From: Raphanus sativus
Taxonomy: Eukaryota > Streptophyta > Magnoliopsida > Brassicales > Brassicaceae
Assembly (NCBI RefSeq): GCF_000801105.2
Contig: NC_079516.1
Location: 23,411,043 to 23,475,042 of the forward strand
DNA: 64,000 bases
Reading direction: 5' to 3'
Below the pieces are notes generated by a model. The model ran no database searches and was not told the origin of the DNA. It was given only the letters and a program-made list of their open reading frames with translations. How positions within the stretch are numbered: position 1 is the stretch's first letter; every line of letters starts with the position of its first letter. Shown here piece after piece: positions 10,780 through 21,199 of this stretch. A program made the position numbers and the translations under genes.

Positions 10780-11208
10780 AACGTAAACACTGATGTCAAC
10801 CCGCAAGAAACGCTAGCGGTTCACAACAAGGCCCGAGCCTTAGTTGGAGTTGGCCCAATGGTGTGGAACGAATCTCTAGCGACCTATGCACAGAGCTACG
10901 CATACGAACGAGCCAGAGACTGCGCCATGAAGCATTCCTCAGGACCTTACGGTGAGAATCTTGCAGCTGGTTGGGGAACGATGAGCGGTCCGGTCGCAAC
11001 AGAGTATTGGATGACTGAGAAGGAAAATTACGAGTATGCCACTAACACATGTGGCGGTGATGGTGTGTGTGGACACTACACTCAAATCGTGTGGCGTGAC
11101 TCGGTCCGACTTGGTTGTGGCTCGGTGAGGTGTAAGAATGATGAGTATATTTGGGTGATTTGTAGCTATGATCTTCCGGGCAATTATATCGGTCAACGTC
11201 CTTATTAA

Positions 11209-12790
11209 TGATTCTGGTTTCATAACGAATTAAAAAGATACTATGTGGTAACTTTGTTTCTTAAAGAAAATTAATAGGATGATCTTTTTCTTCTTTATAA
11301 CACTTTGATTTGCAAAATGCCACAAGTTTTGGAAATGCATAATTTCCAAAATTAATAGAATGATAATTTGTGTATTCCAGTTTACTACCATCTACTGAAA
11401 TGCATCAGTTACTCGTATCATTTTTGTAACCACATTAATCTTTTGATCAAATTGTTTTATTAAAAAAATAAAAATTTAAGAATCAAAGTTTATTTTGATT
11501 TCAATGGTTTAAATTCTTAGGTTTCTAAGAAATATCTTTTTTACTAATAATCCAAAATATCTCGATGATTCATATGTGCTAAATTCAGTGCTATATCGAT
11601 TATGTTCTCAATTATTTAGCCAACTGAATTCTAAAAAAAAAAATTATTTAATGTGGAAGGGAACTGAAACATGAATTTTTTCTTCCATCAAAACTTTGTA
11701 CTATATATATATATATATATATATGGAAGGGAATAAAGTGAATGTATATTTTTCTGTTATTCAAACTCAACATATAATTTTTGACAAAAAAAACTTAACA
11801 TATAAAGATATTCCAAAGGACGTTGAATCTTGTTGGTTGTTATGGAGGGATTGAAAGGACCTTCCTAAAGAGCTACAATGGACTCCTTAAAAACTACAAT
11901 GGAACATCACCTTCCTCGGGGGTTAATTTTTCAACTAGCCCAAAATTCAAAGAGAATACTTTTAATTTTCTTGGGGATGAAATATCATTTCTCAGCAGTT
12001 ATCTCAGTCATACGCCCATGCACAATCTCACCGACATAGGGTTTATGAGCTAGATCATGTGAGAAGTATGCATGGATCTCTTTATTGAGTTGGTTAGGTT
12101 GGTCAAACCGGAATGTTAAAGGTTATTATCTATATCGGTTAAGGCTGTTGTTTGTTTAAATGAAAGAGGTCGTTTTCTTTGATGATGTACAAGGACATTC
12201 AAATTCGTTAGAAAGAGAAACACATCATTCCTAGTACTCACATGTGAAAACCCTATTACATACTGACTAGCCTCAAAGATAATTGTTTTGAAAAAATAAT
12301 TGTTTCTTGTGAAACAATTTTTGTGTGTTTTCTATAAATTTTCTATTATTTAATAACTATAAGTTCTAATTTAAAAAAAAATATTTGAGTTTTATTGAAT
12401 TACTAATTAAGTTTAACTGTATTGAAAAGTGATAATCACAAAAAGATATATTTGCAATACAATTTTGATGTATTTTTATTATGTATGAACGAGTGGAAAT
12501 TTATTTCAATAGAAAGAAGATAATATATTTTAAGATTTTTAATTACATTTAAGTACTATAGCTAGACTTTTTTTTTAGTATTTTATGCAGTGAAATCTCT
12601 CACCATTTGGAAAACTTTATCACGAGTCTCTCAAATTAACTTTCATGGTTATAGACTATATCATTGTGGATAGTTTTATTGCAACACCTCACTCCTATTA
12701 TCAAATGTTACAGCTTAATCTTAAGAAATGGTTTTAAGTATGACATATACGGTATACGGTAGACGGTATACGGTTAGAACAAGTTACAAA
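11209..12790. other. Intergenic, no supported gene; (AT)n run
   Basis: This is AT-rich DNA between PR-1 gene 1 and gene 2. An (AT)n run lies at about 11702-11724. An open stretch at 11823-12053 has no ATG at its start and no recognisable similarity. Short direct repeats of TATACGGT occur near 12745-12775. I see no gene. Confidence 0.5.
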
Positions 12791-12791
12791 T

Positions 12792-12836
12792 CACGGGTGC
12801 TGAGTAAAACTCACGAGAGTTATATAACATCACGTG
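12792..12836 (+). promoter_or_regulatory. Upstream block of PR-1 gene 2: CACGGGTG and G-box CACGTG
   Basis: CACGGGTG (12792-12799) is shared with the other two PR-1 genes. About 30 bp on, CACGTG (12831-12836) is a G-box core, and gene 3 has one at the same relative place (45558-45563). It lies about 1 kb before the gene 2 start. The function is inferred from conservation only. Confidence 0.4.
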
Positions 12837-13692
12837 GATTATACAGGTCAGAGAGATTAACGAATGCAACTTTTTTTCTTATAACGACTAACGAACGTAA
12901 CTAACTAATTAGTCCAATCAGATTCGACGTCTGTAGGAGTGTGAGAGATTATATATGAAAGCTTAATGTGTTTCCATTACAAAACACACATCGTGAGGTA
13001 CATTTAAAAAAAAAAAAAATTACTTCGTGAATCTTTTAATATCGGAAGGCGAAAGGGGTTGAAAAGTAAATATTGTTTTCCATTTACAGCCACGTATCAT
13101 ATATTGAAACATTATAACATCTGGTGATGATATACCGTCCACAATTAACGGACCTAATTATTCGCACCCCACAGTCAAACTTCCATTAATAACCTGTAAA
13201 CACACTAATCACGTGATAATCGCACACTAGACGATAAGCTTTTCGACTAATCTAATTAACTTCTTTTACATTCAAACTAAAGATTGCGAGAGACTATTGT
13301 CGGCGAAGAGTAGATTATCCTTTTACTATTTTCTTAGATCAGATTCGAAACTACACATTAAATCATAAAATATAATCATTTGTAAATTATTTTGAACTTC
13401 TTTGCCTTCTACAAAATTCCGGGAATGCGTGAAAGAACTCTTGCCTTTTCCGTTATATTTATCAAACTTCCAAAATTGTAACTTTCAGTCGATTACTTAA
13501 TGTTGACGTTAATTACTCTAAAATTAGAATATAAATAGTCTTAAATTTATATGATTTTAAGAAACTTCTACAAGTAATTTGCTATCTAATAATTGTTAGG
13601 AAATAAACAACGTCTTTTCGCTTATTTTTTGGTTTAATTAGTGGTGAGTATTTGAAATCCCAAAAATAGTCACGGAACTCTTGCTTTCCCCT
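12837..13692. other. Promoter-side intergenic DNA of PR-1 gene 2
   Basis: AT-rich with no coding potential. It contains a TTGACG core (about 13503) and a TATAAATA (13530-13537) that is rather far from the ATG to be the main TATA box. Confidence 0.35.
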
Positions 13693-13708
13693 AGGCTTAC
13701 AAAAGGAG
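13693..13708 (+). promoter_or_regulatory. Leader block AGGCTTACAAAAGGAG shared with PR-1 gene 3
   Basis: The identical 16 bases occur at 47025-47040. They lie 100 bp before the ATG of gene 2 and 68 bp before that of gene 3, and both are followed by an A-rich, AG-rich leader. This is probably the conserved start of the transcribed leader in recent paralogues. Confidence 0.5.
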
Positions 13709-13808
13709 AAAACAAAGAATCAAAATAGAGACCAAAGAAGTTCAAAACAAAAACAAAAGAAGTGTTGAAAAAAAAACAAAAAAAAAAACAATAAGAAGAA
13801 GAACAAGA

Positions 13809-14501
13809 ATGTCGTTTTCTGGATATAGCTTCGTCGTAGTAACATTACTCTCCGTCGTCTTAACTCAAATCTATGGTTCCTGTAATGACCCACAGGCTGA
13901 ACCCCAACCGGCAGCAATGTCAGGGCATAATGCTCATCCCCAACCGGCAGCAACGTCAGGGCTTAATGCTCATTTTCAACCGGCAGCAAGGTCAGGGCTT
14001 AAGGCTCATCCCCAACCGGCAGCAACCTTAGGGCTTAACACCCTAGGTCGAACCAACTTAGACCCAATGTTTGATCTCAACCCGGCAGCAACTTTATTGG
14101 TTCACAATCAGGTTCGAGCCGAAGTCGGGGTGGCTCCAATGCTGTGGGACTTTAAACTAGCTGCCTTCGCACAGAACTACGCTAACGTACGATCCAAAGA
14201 CTGTGCCCTACAGCATTCGAACGACGAAATGTACGGCGAGAATATAGCTGCAGGGTGGCTCAAATCTAAGGAATCAATGAGCGGTCCGATCGCGGCTAAG
14301 TTGTGGTATGGCGAGAAGAAATTCTACAATTATCAAACCAACAAATGTAGTGGTGTGTGCGGGCATTATACTCAGATGGTGGCTAACCAATCGCACCGAG
14401 TTGGTTGTGGTCACGTCAGGTGTCATGCAAATACATATCTTTGGGTCGTATGTAACTATGCTCCTAGGCCGATGGGTGATGAGAACACACGTCCGTATTA
14501 A
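13809..14501 (+). CDS. PR-1-like CAP protein gene 2 with tandem-repeat N-terminal extension, 230 aa
   Basis: This is an intronless secreted CAP (PR-1 family) protein. A signal peptide spans residues 1-24 (core FVVVTLLSVVL). Residues 32-77 are four near-copies of a 12-residue unit of the form PQPAATSGLNAH. Typical PR-1 proteins have no such segment, and gene 3 is about 50 residues shorter. The CAP domain spans about 93-230: HSNDEMYGENIAAG (H136, E144), GHYTQMV (H186), and six cysteines (C132, C180, C184, C200, C205, C215), plus C25 just after the signal. The usual W of GHYTQ-V-W is replaced by A (VANQS), as in gene 3. The C-terminus MGDENTRPY has GD where the CAPE peptide has GN. Such proteins act in the apoplast, and sterol binding is known for the family. 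The start at 13809 is chosen because it opens the signal peptide. Confidence 0.93.
   Translation: MSFSGYSFVVVTLLSVVLTQIYGSCNDPQAEPQPAAMSGHNAHPQPAATSGLNAHFQPAARSGLKAHPQPAATLGLNTLGRTNLDPMFDLNPAATLLVHNQVRAEVGVAPMLWDFKLAAFAQNYANVRSKDCALQHSNDEMYGENIAAGWLKSKESMSGPIAAKLWYGEKKFYNYQTNKCSGVCGHYTQMVANQSHRVGCGHVRCHANTYLWVVCNYAPRPMGDENTRPY
13902..14039 (+). repeat. 36-bp tandem repeat inside PR-1 gene 2, four copies
   Basis: Units begin at 13902, 13938, 13974 and 14010, each with CAACCGGCAGCAA followed by a GTCAGGGCTTAA-like part. Copies differ at a few bases and the last is shortened. The unit length is a multiple of three, so gain or loss keeps the frame. Confidence 0.9.
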
Positions 14502-14738
14502 TGAACTTTTGTTTTTAACTAAGACGAGTAGTTGTCTGATGTAATAAAACTTAACATAATAAGTTACGTACTATAGATAAGACAAGACATTATAGTTTGG
14601 AGATGTCTGATCATGTAATAAAATTTAACATAATAAGTTCGTGTATGATAGATTATATAAGATCCAGAAATTCTATTTTTTTTTTTGTGATTTGTAATAG
14701 TAGTCATCACGTAGCAGTGTTTGATCACACCTCTTGTA
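14502..14738. other. 3' region of PR-1 gene 2 with a local duplication
   Basis: A stretch containing GTAATAAAACTTAACATAAT (about 14541) is repeated with small changes at about 14614, so the likely polyadenylation region has been duplicated in tandem. Confidence 0.4.
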
Positions 14739-14747
14739 TTTATTTAT

Positions 14748-15432
14748 GTGAAATACTTGGGTTCACCGCTAGAATAAACCTTTAGGTTTACCCAACCAAT
14801 AGGATTTCATTATTTTATATTTATTATCTTTTTAAAAAAGGAAACAAAATATTGTCAAGTTTTATTATGTTTTTAAAATAAAAAAATAAATAGAAAATAA
14901 TAATAGTCGCAAAAAAAAAGTTTTATAATTAAAATACTTTCAGCAAAACACTAGACCCTAAACCCTAAATCATAAACCTAAAATTCTTGATAAACCCTAA
15001 ATCCTTGGATAAATCCTAAATCTTTGGATTTGCTTAAAAAAAATATTTTTAACACTGTCAGCAAAACATTAAACCATAAATCCTAAATACTAAACCATAA
15101 ATCCTAAATACTAAACCCTAAAATCTTGGGTAAACTCTAAACCCGTGGATAAATGATTTAGAATTTATCCAAGTGTTTAGGATTTACCAAGGGTTTAGGA
15201 TTTATCTAGGAGTTTAGGGTTTATGATTTAGAGTTTAGGGTTTAGTGTTTGGCTGACGGTATTAATTTTTTTTTTAAATGTGTTTTTGTTTATTTTTATC
15301 TTTTAGTATAAAAAAAATATAATTTGACAATATTTTATTTCCTTTTTTAAAGATACTGAATATGAAATAACAAAATCCTATTGGTTGGGTGAACCTAAAG
15401 GTTCACTCCTAGGGTAAACCTAATAATTTCTC
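14748..15432. mobile_element. Foldback MULE-like element A, 685 bp, 9-bp TSD
   Basis: Target duplication TTTATTTAT flanks it (14739-14747 and 15433-15441). Long inverted arms start GTGAAATACTTGGGTTCACC on the left and GAGAAATTATTAGGTTTACC on the right (complement), and continue through CCAACCAATAGGA for some 300 bp each. The inner arms are rich in AAACCCTA and TTTAGGGTTT motifs. No transposase is present. A 9-bp duplication and termini starting with G fit Mutator-like elements. Confidence 0.85.
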
Positions 15433-16854
15433 TTTATTTATGGACAACAATTGGGTTCACCCCCTATGGTGAACCTTTAAATTCACCACCTTCCTAATAA
15501 CCTATCAAAGTGCCAACTAGATTAATGATTAAAAAATATTAAATAATTTTTTCAAAAACCAAAATATTTAAAAAAATAAATAGTGTCAATTTTAATAAAC
15601 CAAAGTGCTATCTAATCCATAAACTCAAACTCTATATCTTAAATCCAAATTCTAAACCCTAAATTCTAAATTATAAACCCAAACTCTATACCCTAAATCC
15701 AAATCTTAAACTCTAAACCCAAACCATAGATCACAAACCCAAAAACCTGAACTCTAAACCCAAATATATACCCTAAACCCAAATTTATACCCAAAACACA
15801 AACCCTATATCCTAAATATTTGGATTAATATTGATGTTGTTCTTTTGAAATTTAAGATTAAGAATTAAAGTTTTGATTTAGAATTCATGGTTTGGCTTTA
15901 GGGTCTACGGTTTGGGTTTAGGGTTTATGGTTTGGGTTTAGAGTTTAGGATTTGGGTTTAGAGTCTAGGGTTTGAGTTTATGGTATAGTTTTGGGTTTAG
16001 AGTTTAGATTTTTTGGTTTATGATTTATGGTTTGGGTTTAGGGTTTAAAATTTGGATTTAAGGTATAGAGTTTGGGTTTATAATTTAAAATTTAGGGTTT
16101 AGAATTTGGATTTAGGGTTTAGAGTTTGAATTTAGAGATTAATTAGTGACATTAGCATTATTAAATATGACACTAGAATTTGGACCCGAGCGCCCGCTCG
16201 GGTGTTTCATTTAACTTTTATATTGACTGATATTTGTTTTTTTAAATGTAATATTTATTTGTAACTTTTGTTTTACTTTATTTACAATGTCATGTCACTG
16301 AAAATTAAATAATACTGCATATTTTAATGCTTTATCTTTTTCATTTAGATTAATGTGTTTTCTTAAATTAAATTTGAATTAAATATATTTCATTCAATTC
16401 TCCATTAAATCAATGTCAAAAATATTTATTTTTATCGGCTTCAAAAAATATTTTCGTTTTTATTGTACAAATAATTCATGGAAATTATAATTTCAACTCT
16501 TCGTTTAAATAATCTGAAAGTATTACCAAAATCGAATCAAAACTGGTTAAATATCCAAACGAATTTACAATTTTGATATCTAGAGATTCAGAACCAAACA
16601 TAATCCAACAAAATATTTCGAGTATTCGAATATATTTGAATCATATTTATATATGTGAATATATTAGCTATTTTCAGAGTTAATATTAAAAATATAAGTT
16701 ATTTTAAAGTTGTCTAAAATATTTGAAAATATAAAAAATAGTAAAAAGTTAACATCTAAAATTTCAACTTTTATATTATCATATCATTAGTTTTTTTTTT
16801 TTTGAACACACCTCAAATCATTAGTTTATTTGATAAAATCAATACAATACTAAA

Positions 16855-17289
16855 AGGCAAATATAAGCCATAGATAGAATGTCCACGTCACCGATTTAAA
16901 TCGACCAATAGGAAGCTTTTTTATTTCCACGTCACTGTCTTTTTGGGCCGGATTTCACTGATCTGTTAGTATTTAAAATTGGCCCATTACAATTTAGCCC
17001 ATAAGCCCAAATGATATTGCCTCGATGGCTCGACCTGTCTTAAACGTTGAGATTCTTCCTCTTTTTCCTTCGTCTCCTCCTTCTTCAATCTCCTCTTAGC
17101 TTTGACGTTTCTTCTTCTTGAAACGATCATCGATCAATCAAGCATAACTCCATCTTCTACAATCAATCCTTCTAAGATCTCATTTATGGTTTCGTTTGGC
17201 CTTTCTCCTTCTAAGTGTATTTATACCTTTTTTGTTTACCTCATATTCTTAATCGTCTTTTTTTTTCCTGCTCAAAATTATCTCAAACG
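16855..17289 (+). promoter_or_regulatory. Promoter and leader-like DNA carried in the Helitron
   Basis: GGCCCATTACAATTTAGCCC and AAGCCCAAATG near 16981-17010 resemble the GGCCCA/TGGGCC elements of plant housekeeping promoters. They are followed by a pyrimidine-rich leader (17045-17115). This suggests that the carried fragment includes a gene 5' end. Function is inferred. Confidence 0.35.
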
Positions 17290-17583
17290 ATGAATTCCAG
17301 CAGCAATTCCGGAGATCTGATGTCCAAGAAACCAGATGGCAATAATGGTGCTTCCCTTGCCGTACCAATCAAACAGACCGGCCGTACCGGTGACTCTTCC
17401 GCCGAAGCTGTCTCCGGCTTCTTTGGCAACGCCGGTGCTTCCTCTGCCGTAATCATCAAGCAGAGCGGCCGAGCCGGTGACTCTTCCGCCAAAACTGTCT
17501 CCGGCTTTCCATTGTTGACCAAAGCAAACGGCAAGGCCGTAGTGTGCTCCGACGTGCCCATCAGGCGTATGATAGAAGACTAA
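17290..17583 (+). CDS. Small unrecognised protein with an internal duplication, 97 aa, in the Helitron
   Basis: The open frame runs from ATG 17290 to a TAA at 17581-17583. I do not recognise it. It contains two near-copies of an about 28-30 residue unit, GNNGASLAVPIKQTGRTGDSS (first) and GNAGASSAVIIKQSGRAGDSS (second), followed by AEAVSGF or AKTVSGF. The composition is low in hydrophobic residues, with no signal or membrane segment. It lies downstream of promoter-like DNA and upstream of the kinase exons, so it could be the altered first exon of the captured gene. A real product is uncertain. Confidence 0.4.
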   Translation: MNSSSNSGDLMSKKPDGNNGASLAVPIKQTGRTGDSSAEAVSGFFGNAGASSAVIIKQSGRAGDSSAKTVSGFPLLTKANGKAVVCSDVPIRRMIED

Positions 17584-18053
17584 TCAAGGTATGCCTTTAA
17601 ACTATTTCGGTTATAAAATTGAGCTATCTATATTGTTTGTGCTTGAGATAACAGTTTTAAAATTATTATTCTACACTGTCACAGTTTCATACATTTTAGT
17701 TGAGTGCTGTTTTCTTATTGTTTGTTTGATATATCTTCAGAACCAATTTCGAAGAGGAAAAGAAGGGTAAGTTATCACGTCTCTGTTGCACAGTTTTATT
17801 CTTCTTTGGAATTTTATGCCAGCAATGGTTAAGTTTCCCACTCATTAAATCATCTACTTTTACTTTAGTCACTAAAGCTTTCTCTAGATTTGTTTACCAC
17901 TAAGAAATATGCTTACAATTGTGTCATTCCTTTCATAACGTTTTGCTTTATTGTTGATCTTATAAGCTATGCAAGCTGCACACTCATCTCTGGATTAGCA
18001 TCTTTATTGGGCATTGGTTTGAAATAATGGTCTAACCTGGCACAATTTTGCAG

Positions 18054-18400
18054 GAGCATTGGCTAATTGTATGTGAACTTCTTAAGGACATTCTATACGA
18101 ATTCAACAAATTCAACAGAGAATCAGGTGGTGACGTTTATTACACAATGCCAATATTGCAGGTTAGTCCGATTCCTAATCTCTTTTGGACGTTTTGTACA
18201 GTCAATCACTATTCAGTGCCTTGAAGCACTTTTACATGGCCTTGGACTTATAAACTGTGATTTGAAGCCTCAGAACATATTGGTCAAAAGCTACAGCAGA
18301 TGTGAATTGGTTGCAGCTGTTTCGAGACAGATTACATATTCTCCTGTCCAGTCGAGGTCATATAGAGCACCAGATGTAATTTTTGGGACTGTAACTCTTC
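18054..18400 (+). pseudogene. DYRK-type protein kinase fragment, two exons with intron, carried by Helitron
   Basis: Exon 18054-18161 (after CAG) reads EHWLIVCELLKDILYEF and on through NRESGGDVYYTMPILQ. An intron follows with GT at 18162 and AG at 18200-18201. The next exon, from 18202, gives SITIQCLEALLHGLGLINCD, then LKPQNILVKSYSRCE, then QSRSYRAPDVIFG. These are the catalytic-loop and activation-segment parts of plant DYRK/CMGC kinases (HCDLKPENIL, then SRSYRAPE). The H of HCD is N, and the metal-binding DFG/DLG stretch is replaced by unrelated residues, so the piece cannot be an active kinase. The intron shows that genomic DNA, not mRNA, was captured. From memory the closest families are the Arabidopsis At1g73450/At1g73460 kinases. 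It runs antisense to the Helitron strand. Confidence 0.8.
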
Positions 18401-20526
18401 GATGGCTTTGTTATCTCTCATCAATAACTATTTTTCTCATTTCCTTTCCTCAGTATATCAATGTTTTTGCTTTCATTTTTGACTGAAGCATGCATTTGTG
18501 GTGGTCGGGTAAGCCTATTCTGACTCCTTTGGTGCGTTCATAATAATTTAGTCCTTTCCATCATATTTTAAGATATTTTTGATGTATCTTTTCAGGTACA
18601 CAGTTTATTAGAGTTTTGGAGACGGGTTGGATGTTTGTGTGTCATGTTTATATGAGTATAAGCAAGGTATGCGTGTGATTCTGGTGATTTTCCAGTTTGT
18701 GTGAGCTTAGCATAGGAGTGAGCTTTGGAGAGGTGATGCTCTGCGACGGTGACACATGGCAGGAGAAGTTGACGAGGGGTTTGTTCAAATGGCTCCTCCG
18801 AGTTGGGTCAGAGCAGTCGCACTAGAGACGTTTGGGGCTATGTCGGTCATCCACATCCTCTTCCCAACTCATATCTTTGTCCCTGATTGCACAAATCTAT
18901 AATCTTTTTTGACATTGAAAACTGCGTCCCTTTGTTCATGGCCATAAAGTAAGCATATATACTCATACATGTACGTGTTATATATTGTTTTTATATGTGA
19001 ATTATTTGATGAAACATTTTTTATGCAAACCAAAGAACTGGTGAGTGGACCAATCATCATTACAAACAAAGGTCAATGTACTTTTTTTGTTTCCTCTATA
19101 TACATACAAGTTTTATGTCTAAATTTAAAAGAATCTAAGAGATCGATCAAGAGTTTCACCTCTGCCATCAATGGGCACATAGTGCAGCCATATACTGAAA
19201 TGGCTAATCAAATAGAGAAATAGACGGATGAAAAAAAGACTGTAAAAGTTCAAAAAGAAAGAAAAAAAGAGAAGACTGTACAGCAGAAATGTCTGAAGAT
19301 CCAAGGATCCAATTAACACATACAAAAACAATGCACATAAAGTGTCTTTCTCAATCACATGTGCCATTGAGAATAGTGTTGTCTTTTGCGTATATTTTGA
19401 AAATGTGTGTGGTGAACACCTAGCCTCTCCATGTCAACTTTTACTGATAAAACACTTGGCCATCTTCTGATTCTCTTTTTTTCGGGTTGCAAATACAAAC
19501 TGCAACAGCCTAAAAATAATATTTTCCCGGTAGAAATCCAAAGCTCTCTTATTTTCACATGTTTAAAAAAAAAGTGTAGTCTACATTGATAATCAATCAC
19601 TCAATAGAGGAATGGAATAATAAACAGTGATATCGTAACACCAAACGTTAAGTGAAACTTTACTAATAAACACTTCCATCGTATAACAAATATTCAACAA
19701 TATGCAAGTATAACTAAACGAATAACAATTTTTTATATCAACAGAACTACATGGGGGGGGGGGGATCTATATAATTTAGAACCTGAAGAGAATTTTTTTT
19801 TTTTGAGAAATGATTTTGGAAGATTTAAGAAATAGTCTGATCTAAGTTTAAACTAAAAACTTCACTAAAAAACACTTTACAATGACTGAAAACTGTTACA
19901 AATCACAACTTCAAAATATTCCAAAACGGTTAAATATTTTATAAAATAAAAATCTAATAACTGAATACGAAATCGTAGAACCTACAATTTTGAACATTGC
20001 TACCGTGGGGTAGATGATACAAATATACTAAAGATTCATAATGGTCTTACAATGTTCATAATCTGGTTACAGGACCAAGTTCAAAATATTTATCGAAATA
20101 TACTAAAGAGTATGTGGTGTTTGAGGCTTTAACTCATTAGTAGATTCTGGTTTCTAACGAGAGGTAAAAACTTATTTAGTTATTTTTTGGTTTAAGCAAA
20201 AGAGGAGTTTCGTTGAGTTATTTTTATTGTATGTTTCAAGCCAAAACAAATATTCCTAGATTATTCAAGAGATAGAGATCCAGTGTACCAATTATTTGGA
20301 TGATCATTGTTTTAGTCACATCTATTATCATATGTATAAGTTTCATTTATGATTTTCTGTTTTATCATATGTGTTTTGTGTATAAAGTAAGAAAAAATTG
20401 ATTTTAATTAAAAATTTAATATTATTAAATATTATCAAAAATTTCAGAAGTGATAAAAAAAACAATGATGTATATTACATTTTAAATATAAAACAAATAA
20501 AACAATGTTTTATTTCTACTTATATG
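18401..20526. other. Helitron interior: possible further captured fragments, otherwise AT-rich
   Basis: GC-richer DNA at 18720-18890 looks like another captured gene piece but gives no protein I recognise. The rest is AT-rich. A run of 12 G lies at 19753-19764. No gene is supported. Confidence 0.4.
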
Positions 20527-20534
20527 AATAGTAC

Positions 20535-21199
20535 CAATGTTTTGAAACCCGACCCGGACACTGAACCGGACTACTTACCGGGTCACCGAGTCATTGGGTC
20601 GACCGCGGGTGAACCGCGGATTAAAAAAGAAATAAATTTATTATATAATACTATATTAGTTATGAAAATATAAATACAGAAACTAAAGTTAATATTTTCT
20701 AAGTTTTTTAAAAAACATAAAATAATAGTTTGGATATGTATATATTTTATGTTTAAAAAATATTTAGAAACTACTTAATTTTACTTTTTATATTTTCATT
20801 TTCATTTGATATACAAAATATCAAAAATATAGCTTAGACTATTTAAAAAACATTATAACTAATTAAGAGTTATGACATCTAAAAAATCAAGAATAAAATT
20901 CATAAATATTTATGTCTAATGTGAATAATAAATTAAACTTCAAATCCAAAATAAAGCAAAAGTAAAACACCATTGTAATAAATTATCAATAAAAAAAACT
21001 AACACCAAATCACATGTAAAAATTATCTATTGGCTCAACCACTGGTTCAACCGGTATCGGGTTTTGGGTTTTAGCGGGTTTTTACGGGTTTTTGCGGGTT
21101 TTTAAATTTTGGGTTTTTCATAAAACCCGAACCAGATTTATCTCGGGTCACCGGGTTTATCGGTTCAACCGCGGGTCCGGGTCGGGTTTCAAAACACTG
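20535..21199. mobile_element. hAT-type MITE, 665 bp, 8-bp TSD
   Basis: Target duplication AATAGTAC flanks it (20527-20534 and 21200-21207). The left end is CAATGTTTTGAAACCCGACC. The right end, complemented, is CAGTGTTTTGAAACCCGACC. Subterminal regions are rich in CGGGTT/AACCCG. There is no coding content. The 8-bp duplication and CA-GTGTTTTGAAA-type ends fit hAT. It is nested in the Helitron 16173-22525. Confidence 0.9.

Larger units (their letters stand above)
5992..11208 (+). pseudogene. PR-1-like CAP-domain protein gene 1, split by a Copia insertion
   Basis: Two parts form one intronless PR-1-type gene. 5992-6101 encodes a start, a signal peptide (residues 1 to about 24, hydrophobic core LVLALSS) and a short linker. 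10785-11208 encodes the CAP domain and the stop. The Copia element 6102-10779 lies between them with the 5-bp duplication AACGT on both sides. Without the element and one duplication the frame is continuous at about 177 residues, the size of the other PR-1 genes here. CAP hallmarks are intact: HSSGPYGENLA, GHYTQIVWRDS, the six-cysteine pattern, and a C-terminal PGNYIGQRPY like the CAPE-type tail. As it stands the first part ends after a few codons read from the LTR (stop at 6154-6156). The product would be a secreted defence protein. It is probably null in this genotype. From memory the N-terminus resembles the Arabidopsis PR-1-LIKE (At2g19990) type. Confidence 0.9.

Noticed and set aside
11823..12053. 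Open stretch of 76 codons
   Set aside because: There is no ATG at the start, no similarity I recognise, and the AT-rich surroundings give no promoter or neighbour support.
17102..17293. Open frame in the pyrimidine-rich leader before the 97-aa frame
   Set aside because: It overlaps leader-like DNA, and its composition follows the CT-rich tract.
19753..19764. Run of 12 G as a functional quadruplex
   Set aside because: A single homopolymer run without neighbours is more likely slippage or a sequencing artefact.
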